From the NCBI GenBank assembly GCA_025210775.1, contig JAOARB010000026.1, positions 1-64,000 of the forward strand: a stretch of DNA of 64,000 bases, in the 5' to 3' direction. The stretch's first letter is position 1; each line of letters begins with the position of its first letter. The notes under the pieces are model-generated. The model searched no databases, had not been told where the DNA came from, and saw only the letters and a program-made list of their open reading frames with translations. The stretch is from Prolixibacteraceae bacterium. GTDB lineage: Bacteria > Bacteroidota > Bacteroidia > Bacteroidales > Prolixibacteraceae. The position numbers and the translations under genes are program-made. Of this stretch, positions 61,901-64,000 are shown piece after piece.

Positions 61901-64000
61901 GGTCAAGAGCAATATATCCTCCCTCAAAATGGTTATTTCTAAAACATAGATGATCGTTGTTTTGATTGGCTACATTCTCTGCCTCTGTTTTGATCAACTT
62001 GATGTCTTCTCTATAACTCGTCGCAAGAGGTGCGATAAAACGACAAGATTCAAATGTGATGTGTTGGCTATTACCATCAATCTTTACAAGTTCATCCAGT
62101 GATTTATGTCCCGATTCAAAAGAGATATCTTTTATCGTTACATGTGCATTGTGGCTAATATGGAAGATGCTTTTTATCTCTTCCGTTGCTGTTTGATTTA
62201 CATAAGTGACTTTGGTAGCATCATGTGATGCAGATTGTATTGTTAATGGATTTGAACTTGACAATCCCTGAATATATGGGAAGTTCGCTACCTCATCATA
62301 TCTACCATCACTAATGTTTAGTGTCGTTGCACCATCAATACCATGGGCTGCCAGATCTTCTAATGCAACTTGTAGCGAAAGGTACTCTTTCTCTGGACCA
62401 ACTTCATAAACCCCATGTTTACCAGCAGTGATGGTATTTGTCTGTTCTGGCTTTGTTGGCAATGAGACGTTCTGATCATTTAGGTCGATAGATGTAATAT
62501 TTCCATCAATACGATCCCCAATGGTTGCACTACTTTTAATATTATATGTAACCCAGAAATGAATGGTTTCACTTTTCTCGACCTTCATATTAGGAGAGAA
62601 GGTGTATTGTTTTGAGTTCGTTTTGACCTCTTTACCCTCTATCAAAACAGCATTCTCTAAACTTGTGCTCTCTTTTGAATACCACAGTTGAATTTCTTGA
62701 ATATCATTTGCCTGTGTGCTCTGTCCAAAATCACCATGGAAGCTTTTAATGGTTTCGAAGGATTTCTCCCCATCAAAAGTTAGATCCATCCTAAGAACAC
62801 GATATTTTTCTTCTCCTTTAAGTACGTTGGTTTTCTCTGATGCAAATAGTTCTGCCTCTTTATATGCAATTGATTTAGGTGTAAAGCTTATAATCGATGC
62901 CTCCCAACCATCTTTAGGTGTGCTATAACTGCTCGATTTAAAATGAACCGTTAGTACTCCATCATCATTGGTTGCCTTGTCTGTAACGGGAGTGTCTAGT
63001 GTCTTTTCATATGTTGAAAGTAGCTTCTCTTTGTCTGTCCCTCTACCATTGTATACTTTGATCTCATCGTACCCATATTTATCCAAATCAATCTTATTCC
63101 AATCGATTCTTACATATTCCCCTGGTGTCTCTGGAACAAAAACAATACTATGATTTTGAGATTTGCTGTATACTTCCTCTGCAGCTCCATCATCATAAAA
63201 TTGAGTAGGTACATTATTGATACTGCATTCCTCTATTTCACTATTGAAGAGTAGTATCTTTTTGAAGATACCAGATGCATAGTTGTCGTTATTTTGAACT
63301 ACTACCGCTTTTGTGTCTGATGTAAGAGAAGAGAGCTTAACCTTTACTTCTGAGTCTATGGCTGCATCAGACGATAAATCAAGTGTGATCCAGAAATGAT
63401 TGTCTCCTTCAACCAACGCTTTAGAAGTATTGAAATGACTACGCTCTTCTCCTGTGAATGACCCTACCTTTTCTGCCTCTTCAAAATTGTCTTTGTTGGC
63501 TAGATAATAGACATGTACCTGCTCTATAGACGAGATCTCTGTATCTCCATAGTCAAGACTCCACTCTAGGTTCTGTGCATTTGGATTTAACTGTGTTCCT
63601 TCTGCTGCAACCTTTACAAGTAACATCTGCCTATTCTTTTCTCCAAGGTTTAAGATATTTGAAGATAGATCCTTTTGTGTCGCTTCTGTAACGTGTAGTG
63701 GCTCATCTTTTACAGTAGTAACCACAGCATCCCAACCTTCTGCTGTATGGTATGACGCGTTGGCTTTCGAGTCAAAATAGATGGTAAGGGCTCCATCTTC
63801 ACTTGTTGAGGTGATAAAACTATCGGGTCCACTATCTTTATTCCTTGCATTTAAAGCAAATAACTCCGATGCTTTAGTCTTTCCATCGTAAATCTTAAAT
63901 TCAGCCCTCATCCCATAGTAAGAACTTGAACTAAATGGGAAATGGAATGAATTGAATTTTATACGTACCTTTTCTCCTGATCTTTTAGGAACAAAAGTGA
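58917..64000 (-). CDS. Very large multidomain surface protein with T9SS sorting domain, 5' end outside the window
   Basis: The minus-strand frame is open to position 64000 (29 codons beyond the first in-window Met at 63911), so this is a partial gene of at least 1693 residues. In visible order: a CUB-like domain (about 1-80; TFVPKRSGEKVRIKF, EFKIYDGKT), a beta-rich module (about 80-215), a second CUB-like domain (about 240-350; FVPETPGEYVRIDW, EIKVYNGRGT), a second copy of the beta-rich module (about 355-495), a right-handed beta-helix (about 520-930), fibronectin-like segments, a DUF4465 domain (about 1270-1490), a cadherin/dystroglycan-like module (about 1520-1590), and a T9SS C-terminal domain (KVGPNPTSHYF to GLYIIRLRI). 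Probably an adhesin or polysaccharide-binding or -cleaving cell-surface protein. Confidence 0.85.
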   Translation of the reverse strand, partial: TFVPKRSGEKVRIKFNSFHFPFSSSSYYGMRAEFKIYDGKTKASELFALNARNKDSGPDSFITSTSEDGALTIYFDSKANASYHTAEGWDAVVTTVKDEPLHVTEATQKDLSSNILNLGEKNRQMLLVKVAAEGTQLNPNAQNLEWSLDYGDTEISSIEQVHVYYLANKDNFEEAEKVGSFTGEERSHFNTSKALVEGDNHFWITLDLSSDAAIDSEVKVKLSSLTSDTKAVVVQNNDNYASGIFKKILLFNSEIEECSINNVPTQFYDDGAAEEVYSKSQNHSIVFVPETPGEYVRIDWNKIDLDKYGYDEIKVYNGRGTDKEKLLSTYEKTLDTPVTDKATNDDGVLTVHFKSSSYSTPKDGWEASIISFTPKSIAYKEAELFASEKTNVLKGEEKYRVLRMDLTFDGEKSFETIKSFHGDFGQSTQANDIQEIQLWYSKESTSLENAVLIEGKEVKTNSKQYTFSPNMKVEKSETIHFWVTYNIKSSATIGDRIDGNITSIDLNDQNVSLPTKPEQTNTITAGKHGVYEVGPEKEYLSLQVALEDLAAHGIDGATTLNISDGRYDEVANFPYIQGLSSSNPLTIQSASHDATKVTYVNQTATEEIKSIFHISHNAHVTIKDISFESGHKSLDELVKIDGNSQHITFESCRFIAPLATSYREDIKLIKTEAENVANQNNDHLCFRNNHFEGGYIALDLGGTGYVRLPKQKDCIVEGNTFINQGSKSIYLHDTKDIHIFDNTIQNNLTTKGGYQGMDIYRASGSLDVYNNTVDLQLTDYAYGIECRDGKGVAEERQHVYNNSIAINTEKGRSFGIYISRECRFIDVVYNSVNMYGNNSNAVGIASIGRNGEYPLSHHFQYNNIMAMAGYAMYFKSLTSEDQVLIQKNNLFSRNGVKIDDTDIATIEEINAKDAFTDNIAIPSIFISNTDLHLTNDMLLDIGEAVTYVAKDMDNEVREYPTTVGADQYKEISKVAPLFTEGYPKVVSTNDTQIKVEVSSDKAGEVFCHLYTNEANQLSAEEIIARAKINSSIVKESISAGKAKIVVLNNLEPHTQYKISVVVEDLNGLHSILKTLEAETDFEQTKIADFEQVIDKDGVITSGTIDATGITIFDSKDDNHQHVAQIAAKGKGLFKMNNTVDGISCKGFYYQSSEEAQITIQKTEGNTQVTLPTTEGRWNYYSLLQYGSILSFEIKNSGSALNVDDIHKKPLALTTAPIENIRITKGENANVEIVIIGGHAPYNVTCLSKEHRVNQNHFTFEVAPRSSEQLFFTVTDYKGEKTTGSVIIEVTAPLGVVDFESYNLTKESFWGGNPLNDEKETRFYSKGIGMYSYHSSAYQYFMGWNYSNKTNNKEAGGIANQHTAITGKGANNSKNYGVVYVRNGKTDIVLSGAPQGDIISGMYVTNNTYAVTSMKNGDSYAKKFGGENGTDQDWFKLVAYGYDVNNQKTGETEIYLADYRSNNPSEDYILDDWKWMDLSSLGKVTRIEFKMFSSDKGAHGINTPTYFCMDNLNGSSPSDHSPKLVKDLPKIKIGKQSYQLDLSNYFVDPDGDQIQFEVQSSSTDYRFEINGNLLTIVKDQKTTEISSCTYTITARSKEKSTSVQGVIDISTGVNEVDNSLSIKVGPNPTSHYFKINTTSNIECIEIFDINGVLIVSSNVMDTQFVQDATNWHKGLYIIRLRINNQNILRKIVVQ

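Noticed and set aside
63909..63911. ATG as start of the large T9SS gene
   Set aside because: The frame stays open through 29 more codons to the window edge, and those codons encode the first strands of the CUB-like domain.

Overview
The window is about 64 kb of a low-GC chromosome from a member of the phylum Bacteroidota, most likely an anaerobic or facultative marine Bacteroidales/Marinilabiliales-type organism. The evidence: two secreted proteins end in type IX secretion (T9SS) sorting domains; there is a PorE-like T9SS anchor; GLPGLI, DUF4294, DUF5683, DUF2007 and DUF4465 proteins are present; menaquinone is made by the futalosine route (MqnE); and many genes are preceded by the Bacteroidota sigma-A -7 box TAnnTTTG, two of them with a well-spaced -33 TTTG. 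Species cannot be named from the sequence. I see no phage, plasmid, insertion sequence, CRISPR array, tRNA or rRNA. This is mostly a core-genome segment with a few accessory outer-membrane genes.

Layout. 1-1008: intergenic, with a tandem 144-bp repeat carrying two conserved hairpins. 1-4 kb: a T9SS cargo protein, then lptG-like and tgt on the minus strand. 5.2-6.2 kb: long intergenic stretch with an inverted array of 11-bp repeats. 6.2-15.4 kb (+): glycosyltransferase, ECF sigma factor, rsmG, rpmH, mqnE, a PASTA protein, rluD-type pseudouridine synthase, ddl, dnaB and a TrmH-type methyltransferase. 15.5-22.4 kb: exported MsrB-MsrA fusion (-), glycosyltransferase (+), a TonB-dependent receptor under a TPP riboswitch (-), and PorE-like protein (-). 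22.7-31.5 kb (+ except birA): pyrE, SRPBCC protein, birA, rsfS-ftsH, a phospholipid operon (DUF2007-cdsA-psd-pssA), a small membrane protein and a deoxynucleoside kinase. 31.6-40.1 kb (+): an abundant-looking lipoprotein, priA, and the parA-parB-DUF5683-mltD cluster. 40.1-45.2 kb (-): GLPGLI/TonB-like pair and arginine deiminase. 45.6-47.5 kb (+): DUF4294 protein, pcm, MBL-fold hydrolase. 47.6-49.5 kb (-): two lipocalin-like lipoproteins flanking a second 11-bp repeat array. 50-56.8 kb (+): gcvP, a lipoprotein, a second DUF4294 protein, a FadR-type regulator and a GH10-like glycosidase. 56.8-64 kb (-): an M49-like lipoprotein peptidase and a very large T9SS surface protein that runs off the right edge.

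How the genes fit together. Envelope building dominates: LPS export (LptG-like), peptidoglycan (Ddl, MltD), phospholipid synthesis (CdsA, Psd, PssA), T9SS anchoring (PorE-like) with two of its likely cargoes, and at least two outer-membrane receptors. One receptor is controlled by thiamine pyrophosphate and should import thiamine. Housekeeping replication, segregation and translation genes (dnaB, priA, parAB, rpmH, rsmG, rsfS, tgt) fill the rest.

No clearly new multi-gene system stands out. The best candidates for something undescribed are non-coding: the 11-bp-period inverted repeat arrays at two loci 43 kb apart, the 144-bp hairpin repeat, the start-codon hairpin downstream of the TPP riboswitch, and a 15-nt direct repeat pair upstream of the dnaB promoter.
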